Of a stretch of 64,000 nucleotides of DNA, positions 22,517 through 35,900 are shown in pieces; the stretch's first letter is position 1, and every line of letters starts with the position of its first letter. The stretch is from Ridgeia piscesae (Eukaryota > Annelida > Polychaeta > Sabellida > Siboglinidae), in the NCBI GenBank assembly GCA_025642075.2, contig JAODUO010000479.1, positions 272,501-336,500 on the forward strand. Direction: 5' to 3'. The position numbers were made by a program, and so were the translations under genes. Under the pieces are notes generated by a model, which saw nothing but the letters and a program-made list of their open reading frames with translations, had not been told where the DNA came from and did not search any database.

Positions 22517-23054
22517 AACAGCGCACATACCCGCCCCGATTTGAAGACGGATATACGACTGGTGGGAATCCCTGTATAACGACATATTCACGTCCTATAC
22601 ATTGAACATAACAAGAGCAGCTTGTGGCTGAAATCACCCAAAATATTATATCACATGACCGGAGGCCGAGCTCACTCCTCGTGGGTGATTTCATTGGCTG
22701 ACGTGAAAAGAGGAGTTGTTGAAAGGAATGTGCAAGAGGCAGAGAAGAGCTCGTACTTGTGTAATCAATCGCAGCGACACCTGGCGTGCAAGGATGGTAC
22801 CTGTAATCTTACAGACAGATACAAGTGGGACGGGGTACAGTCCTCGTTTGCACGACCTGGCGATAACAATATCGCACTCGAGTAACGGGCATGGCGGAAG
22901 TAATTACATTTACAACAGCTTAGCCGTGTCTTTGGACGCGCTAAGCATAATGGGGGCAGGCGACGTCACTTTCGCTGGAAAAACAGTCGGTATGACCTGA
23001 ACAGGCCATCCTATTATTTAAATGAGTGTAATCTCTGTTTCACTAACATAACGT
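22517..23054. other. Unique spacer between compound microsatellites
   Basis: No gene recognised; open frames are short. Confidence 0.4.
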
Positions 23055-23500
<446 letters not shown>

Positions 23501-26081
23501 GCGCGCGCGCGCTCCACACGCACGAGTTACGCAACCTGACCTATATTCAACAATGAATGACGTGTGCGATCGAATTAGCGGACAAGTGACGTATATTGCT
23601 ACACCGAGAGGTCATCGCCGTATTTACCTGGGCACGCGCCTGTCTGGTCGCACGCAGCGCACGGCACGCTCGGGGAGGGAGCGAGGCGCGAGAGCACGTT
23701 CGCCCGCCGCCGGCGGAGTAGAGACACCGCGGTCACATGCGCGGTTATGTCACCGCTGCCGAGTGGGTTTATACGCGCTCACATCGCTACGGATTATCGC
23801 AAGCAGTCTGTTCGGTGTATTTAATGAATAATTGAACGAACGTACTTAAGACTAGCAACTAGCAAAGCGCACTCCCGTAACGAAGTTCGCAATTTGACAG
23901 TTTCTACACGCAACATTTAAAATTGTAAACAGACTATGTCGTTTCCAGACAAAACAAGCACCATTGGCAGTACTGCCATGCCGAGACTGGCGGCAGTTAA
24001 CATCTGTACGATATGATGCGCAACGTTTTGCAATTTTCATACGTTCAACAAAGCCAATTCAAGCTGTTGGAATGACCAAACTGGCCGAACACGGGTGCAA
24101 GAACAGTCTTCCTGCCGTGTATGTATGTGTGTATATGTGTATGTGCGCGCGAGTGCGTGCGCGAGTGCGTGCGCGTGCGTACACGACACACTGCAGCATC
24201 CGAGTGACCAACCAACCCCACGCTCAAACATACGACACCAGCCGCTGTCCAAACCGAGCACCCGACCAAATTAACACACTAGTCCCTCGCAGACCGCGCC
24301 GACGACAACTCAATAATATTTTCCCGATTCCGAACGTCGGCCGGACCCTAACCGACAACTCGACCAATCGGATATCGATGCCCAATCAGATTATCGACAC
24401 TCGTGCGCGCCGGCGGAATGCGGTCGGGCGCGTGCTCGCGGACACGTAACGGGAGGCCCGGATGGCGTCAGACACACACACATACACACACGCCGGTCGC
24501 CCCGCGGACGAAGGGCCGCGACGCACCTCCCAGGAGGAGCACGTTGCGTCATGCCTACGCCGCCACGCCAGCCCGCCCTCCTTACAACCTATCCGGCAGC
24601 AGCGCGGTCTGGCGAGACAGACCAATGTTCGGCCCAGGAACCGTTCCGTTTCCGTCGTTAGTTACGGCAGACGTAAAACGTGTCCCCGGCCGCGTACAAC
24701 GCACGAAACATGCCGCTGATCTCAAGCACGCCAACACACGTGTTAACTAGAATCGTTGCCTTCAACACAGAAAAAAAGCACGGGCATTTAAACTGCTACA
24801 GCGTTGTTAAGTAGGGCCAGGTTTCTCCGAAATGTAATCTATTAATTACGTCATCTATTAATTATCGAAGTAGGCCCGATAATTGCTATCCATATGTCAT
24901 CTATTAATGATCGCCGTACGCCGGAAAGTTTGATAAACGCAAATCCCGTCATGGCAGTTTACCGCCGCCGGGTTCAAAGTACCGTACGCCGGCAGTGCAG
25001 TAAATAATAGAGTCTCATTCTGTGCGTCGACCGCCGTACTGGCCACCTACGCCATTTGCATAATTGATACACGGTGGCCAATCACACGAGCACATAACGA
25101 ACGACGACGTAAATGCCAATGGCGTCGGCCGAGCCGTCGTCCTACTTTAGCCGAGCATATACTCCCATTCATAAATTATGTGGCCTCCGATAATGCCGAC
25201 CGGATAGGTAGTATCGAGAACTCGACGGCCGACGCGTACAGTTCGTCGTCAGTAGGCCGGACGCCGAGGGGTTACCGCAACGATGCACCACCCCAGTCCG
25301 CGAAACAGATTAATTATACACCATTGACCACGCATGCCATTTGCGAAGACACACACGAACGAACACAACACATCCCATAACACTGCATGTTGATTACGCA
25401 CCTTACGAAAGGGCAAGTGTATAATAATTGTCACCAGAGCGACATGGCTCCATGCACGAATCCAGACCTAGAAACGCTGAGTCCAGTTTCCTATCAAACA
25501 TAACCAGGCTCTATGACGTGCGCACACGTCTACATCCGAACGCACGCACACACGCACACACGTACGCACGCACGCACACACGCACGCACGCAAGCACCCC
25601 TCCATTGCACAAAAAGTGCACACATACGCGCGCTGACACAACTCCGTGGCCATATAATACATTGGAGCTTATCAACGACGAAAAACCAGAGACGTTCGCC
25701 AGTGTTAGCGACAAAGCTATACGACTAAGTGTATTTGTGATACGGTCAATACACAACAGTTTACACTGATCTCCAGTAGTAAAGTGTCTGCAAAATAAGA
25801 CCTAAAAGCAGCCTCACGGTAAAATTATGCATCATCCTGGCCGTATTCTCTGCACCATTCTAGCACGTATGCTTGGTGGTGCGTCTTTCGAAAGTCCCGC
25901 CACAGTGGTCCCGTGGCTTAGTAACTGACGGCGCCAGTAACGATGGCTCGTCTGCTTTTCGTATTTCAAGATACAGTATAATTGTTCGACATATCATGTC
26001 TCCTTGGCGGTGACCTGTTTTTATAAATTCGGAAATGATTTAGGTGATAAAATATACACCTGCTCCCGAAGATCAGTGATG

Positions 26082-26082
<1 letters not shown>
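23501..26082. other. CpG-rich non-coding stretch
   Basis: GCGC runs near 23500 and a GTGCGC-rich block near 24120-24180. (ACGC)n/(ACAC)n around 25540-25600. Three near-repeats of ATCTATTAAT(T/G)A occur at 24837-24911. Open frames up to 161 codons (23964-24449) follow CpG-rich composition and contain no recognisable domain. No gene supported. Confidence 0.4.

Positions 26083-26150
<68 letters not shown>
26083..26150. repeat. (TA)n microsatellite
   Basis: About 34 uninterrupted TA units. Confidence 0.97.
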
Positions 26151-26152
<2 letters not shown>

Positions 26153-26435
26153 GGGTATATACGCCTTATTATAAGGGTCATTATTTTATGTCGCAAAGCA
26201 CGTCTCCAGAACGACATCGCCGTCATGTTCATAGTGGCACTAATACTACGCGTTATGACTGGTGTCTCACTACGCGATCGTTTCTCACTGCAACCGTCTC
26301 CTTTTAACGTAGAATAACCCTTTTCGCTTAGGTTGGTCTGACAACTCAGTGCGATCACGGCGGACACCGATTTGCAAATCTGTCAACGACAGCTGCACGT
26401 GCAGTGAATGTTAAATCGGGAGGCGGCAACCACAA

Positions 26436-26508
26436 AGCGCCGTGGCGCAGCAGGTAGGGCGTCGGACTGTCAGTCGAGAACTTCCGGGTTCGAATCTCGT
26501 CGTTGCCG
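26436..26508 (+). ncRNA. tRNA-like sequence (SINE head or tRNA pseudogene)
   Basis: TGGCGCAGCAGG (26443-26454) matches the pol III A box and GGGTTCGAATC (26486-26496) the B box, at tRNA-like spacing. A loop CTGTCAG would give anticodon GTC, but the anticodon stem and the 7-bp acceptor stem do not pair well (AGCGCCG against CGTTGCC). It is more likely a tRNA-derived SINE head or a pseudogene than a functional tRNA-Asp. No duplicate head was found elsewhere in the window. Confidence 0.6.
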
Positions 26509-28578
26509 TTTCAAACGTTCATCTATTTAACGTCGCAGATGTCCACTCGGTTGTTCAATGAGTGTCTGGCAAAATGTAGTGCATAGAATGCGTACGAGTG
26601 CTATTTAAGGTCGTCACAATCCCGTGACCGAATACTCCAATGCAATGTCAATAACTCAAGATGCAGTTCGGCTGAACAAGTCTGCCTGGGAATAAAATGC
26701 AGTCGTAATGACTGGATAAAAACTTACCTTTTACCCCATGGTGTCCCAAAATATAACTCTGAAATGATCATGGTCCTGCCGAGGTAAAGCGAGGCGACCG
26801 GGCAGCGTCGCGACCGGGCATCCGACGGATACGAAGGGACATCTCCTGAATCCGTCCACGCAGCTCTGACGACAGCGTTGTATGTATACGAATCGTCGAT
26901 CCGTTCTGAAGGTCGCGTCGAAACCACACAGTTGTAATACGCAAAACACAAGGCAGCCATATCTCATTTGGCCGGTCGTCAATAATATTTTATCGATTTT
27001 TTTATAACATGAATATTCGCTAACAAATCAACCTCGCAATCTATTTGCTTTTGTATACCCTCCGGTCGTAATCTGCGTCAATATCTCCCCAATAACAAAG
27101 CAGAAGGCTACAATAACGCTCGCAGAAAACAAAACTGTCAAAACATCGCCGACGTGACTCGCGGGTGAGCGCAGATAACGGTTTGAACCGAACGAACTGT
27201 GTACAGAGTTTGGCTGAAAAGACGCTCCTTTGACAATTACTGCAATCCGACACCCCTTACACGGTCCGACAATGAAATAGACACCTTTTTAGCGTCGGCT
27301 GCGATCGGCGCAACAACAGCGGCGAGTGCAAAAGCGGGTCACAGTCGCGTCACCCGCCGGTCGACCCGTCGTAACCAAGTGGCGCGACACGGCTCGCTTT
27401 TTTGTGTGTGTGTGCAACGTACGCCACCGAACCAGATTCCCACAAAAACGGTACCGGTCTATTTCTGTGCACGGCGTGACGTCTGCGCGAGCCAAGGGCG
27501 CAATCAAACCAGTCCCTTCCAGTATGGCGCAACATAACGTGACCTTGTCAAGGAGATAAAAGAAACGCGGCCCGACCGCGCCGCTTTTTACGGTAACGTG
27601 CGCCGCCGAAATTGCGTCAACAACAACTTGAATGCACGCGTCGCAATCACAAAAGGCGAACAAAGTCGCTTTTGTCGGGGTTACCACTCCGGTACTAACC
27701 GCCGGCGTTCGGGGCAAGTTTTATCAATGAATAACATGTTATATATTTATTGTGCGTTCGGCGCGATCTTGGTGGTGTGGAAATAACTGAATGGAGTGCT
27801 GTATTACAACGCTGCACCTTGGAGGCGCATGTCTGTCATTCCCCACTCGACTAGGCATTACTAGTGGCGCGCGTGTGTGTGTGTGAATAAAAACGCGCCG
27901 CTCTTTCCTGCAGTGTGTATAACGTGTTTTGACGAGCCGCGACAACACCTCCACCGCCGTTCACTTCAACAACACCGCCAGCAGCAAAGTCGACGCCAAC
28001 GGAAAATAAATTACGTTGTTTACAACTTGATAAACGCCGTTTTTTGGCGCGCTGTTACGTCGTGCGCGCGCGCCCAACGTCGCCGTTTGGCTAGAAGAAA
28101 AAAAACACCTCCAATTTACTACGGCGGCCGACACAAACGCCGCCGCCTAGCGTGCAAGCGACCAACCGGGGAACAAGGCGCCGAGTCGGGACGTGCAAGC
28201 GCGCATGCGGCCACTCAGTCGTTTGGCGTCGAGCGCAATACTGTTTGCTTGTTTCAGTCGCGCTACGGTAATCGGGTCACCTAGTTCTTTTTTCACGGAT
28301 CGCCGGCTACGCGTCGACGCCGAGTCATCGCGACAGCGCCATTCAGATGTCGCCGCGTAAAAATAGGACGCGCTACCCGAGGCGATGAAGTGCAGTCGTA
28401 ACTCGCTCTCGCAACACGTCGAGTTGGTTTGGTTTTTTCACCGGCTCTTGCGTACCCGCGAATCGCAATCGCCACGGTTTACGAGATTACCCAAACATTG
28501 CGCAATCGCCGCACATGTGGCGTTAAAGTGCACAAGCTCATACGTAGTCCCTCCACTGGCGCTCTGCAAGAGCAATTA
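26509..28578. other. CpG-rich non-coding stretch ending at a composition boundary
   Basis: No gene recognised. Open frames up to 142 codons (27289-27717 minus) have no visible domain. CpG density drops sharply at about 28.58 kb, where the duplicated segment begins. Confidence 0.4.
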
Positions 28579-30640
28579 AACAAAAAAATTATAACTGTTG
28601 CCGGCTGTTCATTTCAAAACCTGCATGAGTTTAATATAAAGTAAAATTTCCACATTTTTTGTTTTTTACCCCGACCGACATTTAACCGAAAATCATTGCG
28701 TCGAACACCCAGCCCACCGTATTTGCCTATTTGGGAACAACCATTAATCGAGTTAGAATGATGAACGATAACTTAGGCTTTCCCAGCTGGATGGAGTTAC
28801 GTCATAAAGACTGTAGTGTCTGGCAAAAATCAAAGATTTGTTCGGGTTTGGGTTTTTTGGTTGTTCCTACTGGTGTGTTTAAAAGGATGCATAATATCTG
28901 GATATAGATTCAGCTGCGAGATCAGAATGTTTCGTGTTTTTCGTATGTACACTAATGCCGTGACCCAAATAGCACAGCAAACTGAACGTTTCAAATACCA
29001 AGGTCTAAACAGAGACTGGGCAGAGCTAGGACCGGGCCGAACCAATTTGTTGGCGGGACTCCGTGGTGTCTAACACTCTCTGAAATGGTGGGAAACTTTT
29101 GGACATGCGCGGAGTTATATTATAATATAAATATATAATTATCTATTATTGTTATTGCTTAAATATTTTTATGTGTGGGTGGTGGTGCGTAGTGTGTATT
29201 TGTGTGTGTGTATGTGTTGTTGGTGTGTGTGGCCAGCCGTGGTATACTATTTATGTGACCTCATGGGCTTGCCGCATTCAACTATTAGACTAAGTATGTG
29301 TCACTTATTACGTTTTATGGTAATGTTTGTTGTTGGTGTGTGTGTTTATCATTTAATGTTGTGTTGTGTGTAATGTTAAATGTGGTACAATTGTGCAGGT
29401 GTGTCTATTGTGGGTCATAAATGTGTAATGTTGTGTTTTTTTGTGCGTGTGGATACTATTGTAATAATAGAGCTATATTGATTCATATATCATGATCTAA
29501 TGCACGTACAGCAATGGCAGGCAGTTTGATTATTTTATTTGTAAATGCAGGGTTATCTTGTCATCATTTTGTGTGTCTTGTGGTGTCATGTATCTGTAAT
29601 GAGTTTGTTTGTGTTGAGTTTTGTGTGTGTGTGTGTGTGTGGGGTGCGGTGTCATGCTTTGTAAATTATGTTTGTATTTATAATAATACACTAAATTTTT
29701 TGCAATGAAAATTCAAACAAGAAACAAATTCCATCAATGTTCCCCCCATCAGTTGAATATTACCCTGTGCAGGTGCACCCTGACGAAAAGTCAAGAAAGT
29801 ACTCTGCATACGAGCAATGGGCCTGACCGTATTGGTTTTCTGAAACCCTATTAACACACAAAACGGTCTACTAGGATTTCCATCTCACACAAGTTAAGTA
29901 CACTGCGGCATACCCTTGATGTAAACGCCTCTGTTGAAACACTGGCAATTTTAAACCCTGAATGGGATCCATTTCTCACTAGCCAACAATTTTTAACTCT
30001 CAAACACACGTGCACTATTAAACTAAAAAATATATAGTTATCCTTTTAACAACCCCATGGAACCCTTATAAAATTCATAAAGAGTCACATGGCAGGGGGA
30101 TAAAATTTGGGGGAACATACTGCATAAAATAACCTTTTCTGCAAAGGGCGTGAATGGACATAAATAGTTTTAAAAATAGACCCTTTGTTCATTTCCGTAG
30201 TAAAATCCGACTGACACTTCTAAAAGGTGATCCATTATTTAATGATACGCAAACTATGTGAATGGGTATATTTATCACATATTCTGTGAGTTATAAGACA
30301 AGATTTTGGCAGTGTGGGACTGGCTTTCAAATTTTCAACAAAAACCCAACAGGTGCTTGAGCTTTTTGCACAAACCCTTTCAGGTTTTTCCAGATGTATA
30401 GTAGACCTTTTTAAAAAGGTTTCAAATGCAGGGGGCCCTTTAAAAGTTGCATTAAATTTGTTGGTCAAGGATTTAAAAGCAATTGGCGTATCTTTTCACA
30501 GGTTTTTTTCTTGCACCCCATGTCTTTAATGATATACTTTAAGTGAAGGATCATTGATTAAGTGGACATCTTATTTACAATTGTCATATGTTGTTTGTCT
30601 TAACACGTTTGTTTTAGGTTGCTCATGTTTACGGTGGGTT
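28579..30640. repeat. Segmental duplication, copy 1 (shorter, homopolymer-rich version)
   Basis: From TTATAACTGTTGCCGGCTG onward this segment aligns colinearly with 33532-35900. Shared landmarks include GACCGACATTT, ATCGAGTTAGAA, ATGTACACTAATGC, TCCGTGGTGTCT, a TG-rich block (29160-29650 against 34190-34680), CTCTGTTGAAA, AAAGAGTCACATG, ATATTTATCACATATTCTGTG and CAACAGGTGC. Copy 1 is about 300 bp shorter, and at many differing sites it shows a homopolymer run where copy 2 has mixed sequence. Its 3' end (30485-30620) matches the beginning of the 21-bp array of copy 2. No open frame is conserved between copies, so it is probably not coding. It may be real and old, or partly an assembly artefact. 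Confidence 0.85.
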
Positions 30641-31645
30641 CAGCTAAGTTGGGCCGAGTGTTCATCGAGTACTGCCAGCATGCATAGCCACCTAATCAGG
30701 ACAAAGTTCCTGTCTTTGCTTGGAGAGCAGCACGAGGGATATCCTTGCTCTCGAAGACTTGACTAATGTACAAAACGATTGAGCCATGCCGCCCGCATAT
30801 CTTCCTTACTCGGTTTTGGCACATTTGCCCCGATCAAGCAACCCTTGTTGGTACAGTGATTAGTGGCAGTGTAACTTTTCCCATCACCACATGGATTATG
30901 TGGCTCATCAGCATGGGTAGACGGTTATGTCGGACTTGTGTTCTGTTGCGCAACCTCCAGTTTAATCATTGTTTCTCAAATGACATCTGTGTTAACGGGA
31001 TGCATGGGACAAGACGTGGCCGATAATTCCCCGCAACAGCAGATAACATCAATCGTGATTTCATTCCTAAATGAATATAGTGCTTATTAACTGATTAGTA
31101 TTTAGACAACTTTGAAACTTTTCTACATGAAATTTTAAACATGTACTAATTTTTTGTATTTCATTTGATAATCATGTAAGAAGTCATTGTTTTAGTAACC
31201 AAACATTAGCCAAATTAGTAACCATTAGTTAAATAACAACACATTGACCCGAATTCCACTATCACATTCCACTCCCAATTATCACTTTTGTTCTAATCTT
31301 ACTGTTTCACTTTGTATCATGTATATAAGTGACTGTATTTTTGTGTATTTTTATATTATATTTTAATACATTCAGTGATAATGACTGTTTTTTTATTTTA
31401 TCAAAACCCAGAAGTTATTAAATTAAAAAGTAGCATTATAAATGTTTAATTGTTTTGTCCCCCAGACACTTTTTAGAGTCATATCCCGTATTATCTTAGA
31501 AATATGAAGCAATCTGCAATTACTGTGTGCTACTTTATACAGCTTGGGCAATGTGAAAGAACTGTACAAAGGGTTCAAATGCAACTTATCGCAAAAGTCC
31601 TCTTGTCGCAAAAGTCCCCTTGTAGTTACGACTGCTGTCATACCT
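30641..31645. other. Non-coding stretch between duplication copies
   Basis: 30.64-31.03 kb is more GC-rich and exon-like in composition than its surroundings but has stops in all frames I checked over the whole length. 31.03-31.64 kb is AT-rich. TTTATT near 31391 would be a minus-strand AATAAA, about 255 bp past the candidate terminal exon. Confidence 0.4.
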
Positions 31646-31872
31646 TCATAGAAGTGTTGTCTCTTGGGGCAGGTAACTCTGATACACCCCCTGGAGTATG
31701 ACAGAATTTAGTGAGCTAGGAATGGCTCCCAGAAAGTGCCGTCTGTGATGACTGACTTCAGGCAGCGCATTGAATGCTGCTGAACTTTGCTCCCGATACA
31801 TTGTCGTATCTTCTTCCTCAACAATTGCAGCGGTATGCACATGCGGGTGTGTGCCACAATCACTGTTTTCTG
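31646..31872 (-). CDS. Candidate 3' exon of an unrecognised minus-strand gene
   Basis: A good acceptor (CCTTTGTTGTTGGTTACAG) precedes 31872. Two frames are open beyond it. One runs to a stop at 31646 and reads plausibly as protein (for example TAAIVEEEDTTMYREQSS, then PSSLNSVILQ). The other stops at 31708. A minus-strand AATAAA follows at about 31391. No domain is recognised. Phase does not join cleanly to the two upstream candidates, so the gene model is unresolved. Confidence 0.3.
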
Positions 31873-32516
31873 TAACCAACAACAAAGGAATGTGAAATAA
31901 TTCATTCCATCATCACCTAATTGGCATTTCCTCTGGTTATTCATATGAGATTACCAGAAATGAGAAACACAGCCATATTGTGAGAATGCAGCAGACATAT
32001 CAATCAAGTGTATGAATTTTCACTATATAATTATCTAGAAAAAAACATCTTTTTTCAATTATCACTTACAGGTGACAATAGATCCGACGTCACATCTAAA
32101 AAGCTAATAAAACATCAAAATAAAAAACTTGTTGCAGATAAAATGAGTAGTTTAAATGAAGATTTAGTTTAAAACATGCATGCAGCAACTGTCCATGGAT
32201 TTCAAACAATCATTGAATTCCACCAGCCATTAAACAGTCATAAATACTGCTACTCGAAGGTGAAACTAATTTTGAAAGTGGGGTGTCAAAGTGCATGCAG
32301 AAACCTTTATAAAATTATGATAAATATAGTCAGATGTGTATCTCATAATTGGAAACTAACAGAAAAATGCAACTAACAAAACTTTGTAAAAACTTAATGT
32401 TTAAATAAATACTGACTGAATTTATAGTTTTCAGCATCATAAAATTTTCATTGTTTTTTAGCATATATCTGAACACACTGATCATAAGTTTTACTAGCTG
32501 TATTAATCAATGTCAC

Positions 32517-32654
32517 CTTACTCTGACATAGTCTACATTTACATCGATGGAAATAAATGTCTATGTCACTATGAGCGGTTACTGAATTTACGAAGAAGTG
32601 CCAACGATAATCCAAGGCCACGGTTCCCCCCGCCGATGACATATTATCACCCAT
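32517..32654 (-). CDS. Candidate exon with ATG start, unrecognised
   Basis: ATG at 32654 opens a 68-codon frame starting MGDNMSSAGG and containing YFHRCKCRLCQSK with a C-x-C-x-x-C arrangement. A donor-like AAG followed by GTGACA lies at 32517. If spliced there, the exon is 46 codons and in phase 0. No family recognised. It lies between the other two candidate exons on the same strand. Confidence 0.25.
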
Positions 32655-33000
32655 GAGACGTGTCGTGCTCAAGTTCAGTTATTCAAGTTTCTTCTAAAGG
32701 CTAAATTATTAATTTGCATTGTACTAAATTATGCGATGATATAAATTTTGCTATTGTCCTAGCTTGGTTCAAGTATATCTTAGTCTTTACACATGTGGAC
32801 GTGATACCATAAAACAGATTAGCTGTCATCGATGGACATCGCCATCGGCATCGGGCTTCGTCAACACATCGATGACCGAGCCATCTCAATCGATAGCCGG
32901 TCTACGGGGTCAAACTACTTTTAACAGCAAAAAACGTTACTGTGCTTGACGTCTGAAAAAACACAATTAAATACACAGAAAAATAGTACATCATACTAAC

Positions 33001-33080
33001 CTTCTTGCGATCTGATCATTGATGTCTCGGCCAGCTTGATATATGCGTTGCTTCGACGGTTTAGCTTTTGGTCCATCCAT
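33001..33080 (-). CDS. Candidate first coding exon, unrecognised minus-strand gene
   Basis: ATG at 33080 in the context TTAGCCATGG (G at +4) opens a frame of 26 codons, MDGPKAKPSKQRIYQAGRD followed by INDQIAR, ending in AGAAG then GTTAGT, a reasonable donor. A possible acceptor (GTGTTTTTTCAG) lies 48 bases on, but that frame stops after four more codons. The composition is charged and protein-like, and it lies just downstream of a promoter-like patch. Function unknown. Confidence 0.35.
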
Positions 33081-33284
33081 GGCTAAATATTGTCAGCCCT
33101 GCCCCGGGTTTAAGAAGACGACGGTCGGCGACGTTTTGTTGGATCTTGTTCCATCCACTGGTGATGTATGTCTACTTCATAATTACTTGTTGACCACAGA
33201 TTTAGGTCTAAGCAGCTGCTACATGTCACGCCAACTAAACGAAGACTCGATGTTGTTGTGCCGTAGGCAAGCGTACTGACGTCG

Positions 33285-33430
33285 CAGGAAGCTGACCGGC
33301 CTCAGCAGAGACCTAGAATGCCGCGCGCTTATTGGCCAGGCCAAGCCAAACGAATACGTCACCGGTTAAGATGGTGGTGTCTAGGCCATCATGGATTTCG
33401 TTAGATTTTTAGACTTTAAGGTCACATTCT
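33285..33430 (-). promoter_or_regulatory. Candidate promoter with inverted CCAAT box
   Basis: A local CpG-rich patch in otherwise AT-rich DNA. It contains GCGCTTATTGGCC (an inverted CCAAT box, read as CCAAT on the minus strand) and AAGATGGTGG (YY1-like). It lies 200-350 bp upstream of the ATG at 33080, the expected place for a promoter of that gene. The assignment is inference from motifs. Confidence 0.35.
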
Positions 33431-33531
33431 GAGTAAACCGCTGACGTTAAAAAATTGAATATATGTGGAAATTGTTAGTTTGTAGAAACTCTATTAAGTG
33501 TATGATACGAAACGGTTGCCTTTTTTTGCCC

Positions 33532-34189
33532 TTTAAACACCAATTATAACTGTTGCCGGCTGTTCATTTATGTTACATAACCGTGCATGCGCTTTCAATT
33601 TAAGCAAATTTCACAGCAGTTTTTTGTTGTTGCTTACCCCGACCGACATTTCAACGATCAAATCAGTTGCGTCGTCCTCCCACGCACCGACCGTATTTGC
33701 CTTTGGCAACAACAAAAACACTTAAAATCGAGTTAGAACTCGATGAAACGATAACAATTCCAGGTTAAAATGACCCAGCGTGTGGACTGGAGTCTCACGT
33801 CATGCCGACAAGACTGTCAGTGTCTCGGACAAACATTACGTCAACTTAGATTTCGTTCTGGGTTTGGTTTCTATCCGGTTGTTCCGACACTGTGTGTGTG
33901 TCTCAAACGGGTGCGATCAGATATCCGATAGTAGTCATCATCTCTGCGAGATCTATGAGATGTTTGCGTGTTATGTCGCTATGTACACTAATGCTTCGTG
34001 ACCCACTAGTCACAGCAAACAAACGTTAGAATTATTACCAAGGTCTGAAGCAAGTAGCTTACTGGCAGAGTCTAGGACCGGGACCCAGGACCGACTGACG
34101 GCGTGGTCTCCGTGGTGTCTCCAACACTCTCTTACAGATGGTAAGGAAAACTATCATGGTTACATGTACTGCACCCCAGCTGAAAGATG

Positions 34190-34253
<64 letters not shown>

Positions 34254-34271
34254 TGTATGTAGTATTGTATG

Positions 34272-34367
<96 letters not shown>

Positions 34368-34447
34368 ATTTTGTGCATGTGGTGTGGTGTGTGTATATAT
34401 TTATATATATATATATATATGCATGTATGTAGTGTAGTATGTACCCT

Positions 34448-34514
<67 letters not shown>

Positions 34515-34563
34515 GGGTGGGATTATATATTATGCATGTATGTATGTAGTGTGTCTGTCATGT

Positions 34564-34630
<67 letters not shown>

Positions 34631-34649
34631 GGGGTGCGTGCGTGTGCAC

Positions 34650-34680
<31 letters not shown>

Positions 34681-35900
34681 CACATAATTATATATCCACG
34701 ACTAAGGCCGTCAAAGCAACATCTGCGGAACCAACGTCATCGGAACAAACTAATCCAGATCAATGTCAGTCAAACGCTGCCACTACAGTTGAATGATTAC
34801 CATGTGCAAGGTGCACCGCTGACGACGGGCCGAATAGATCAAGATAACGTACTCAGTGCATACTGACGCAATGTCCTGACCCGTACTTTGGCCTTATTCT
34901 GACGCATACCGTTAGACACACAAAGCACGGTCTACTCACCGCGATCTTTCACCTATCTCTACACAATTCACACCGGCACTGCCGGACCTCCATTGACCGG
35001 CTGTCAGGGAACGCCTCTGTTGAAAGCACTGGTCTATATCTTTAAGGCTACGCGTGACTGCGCACCTGCCTACCTTTCTCCCTAGCCGAGACGACTCTTC
35101 AGCTCTGGCTGTAAACGACCACGTGCAGCTAGTTCACCATGCCCCACTAGTGTCTAAAAACGGTATATGGCAGATTCTCCTGAACACCACCTGCGACGTT
35201 ACGTAAAGATTGCATAAAGAGTCACATGTGTAGGGTGCATGCAGCAATTGGTAAAAGGGTGTAACATACTGCATACAAAGTAACCATTATCATGCAAGAC
35301 GGTCGTGTAATTACATATAATATGTTTAAAAATAGACCACTTAGTTGGGCAGTGATTCCGTAGTAAAGACTCCGACTGGCACTTCTAAGAACGTTGACTG
35401 ATTGATTGAATAACGATGACGCATCTGATGTGATATGGTATATTTATCACATATTCTGTGCAGTATCAATAAGCACACACTTATTGGCACACGTGTGGCA
35501 CTGGCATTTGTGCAATACCCTTTTCTTTGTAGACAAAACACCCCCAACAGGTGCGGTATGAGTACTTTATGCACAAATCCTGCTTTGCAGGGGTACTTTG
35601 GTCTCAGATGTGTTGTAGACGTTTCATTTACATAAATGACGTTCTCAAATGTCAGGTGGGCCTGTGGTACGTCTGAGCATCTAATCTCTTGTTAGGCTCA
35701 AGGATAAATGTCTCGTTACATTGGACGTATCTGTTGTCACAGGTCTGTTTTTACGTTGCACAGATGTTGTGTTAGGTCGGGCATATGTCTTGTGATGTGG
35801 CACATGTCTTGTTACGTTAATAGAGTGGACATATATATTGTTAGGTTGGACATATCTGTTGTTTGGTTTAACATGTGATGTTCGGTTTGACATCTGTGTT
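33532..35900. repeat. Segmental duplication, copy 2 (longer version)
   Basis: Direct-orientation partner of 28579-30640, about 5 kb apart (start to start). It contains more CpG and fewer homopolymer runs than copy 1. It includes a (TA)n/(TG)n block at 34187-34680 in the position of the TG-rich block of copy 1, and its right end passes into the 21-bp tandem array. No conserved coding frame is seen. Confidence 0.85.
34187..34680. repeat. Compound (TA)n and (TG)n microsatellites
   Basis: (TA)n at 34190-34250, then (TG)n at 34271-34365, 34451-34500 and 34568-34625, separated by short mixed sequence with GCATGTATGTA motifs. Open frames here are artefacts. Confidence 0.97.
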
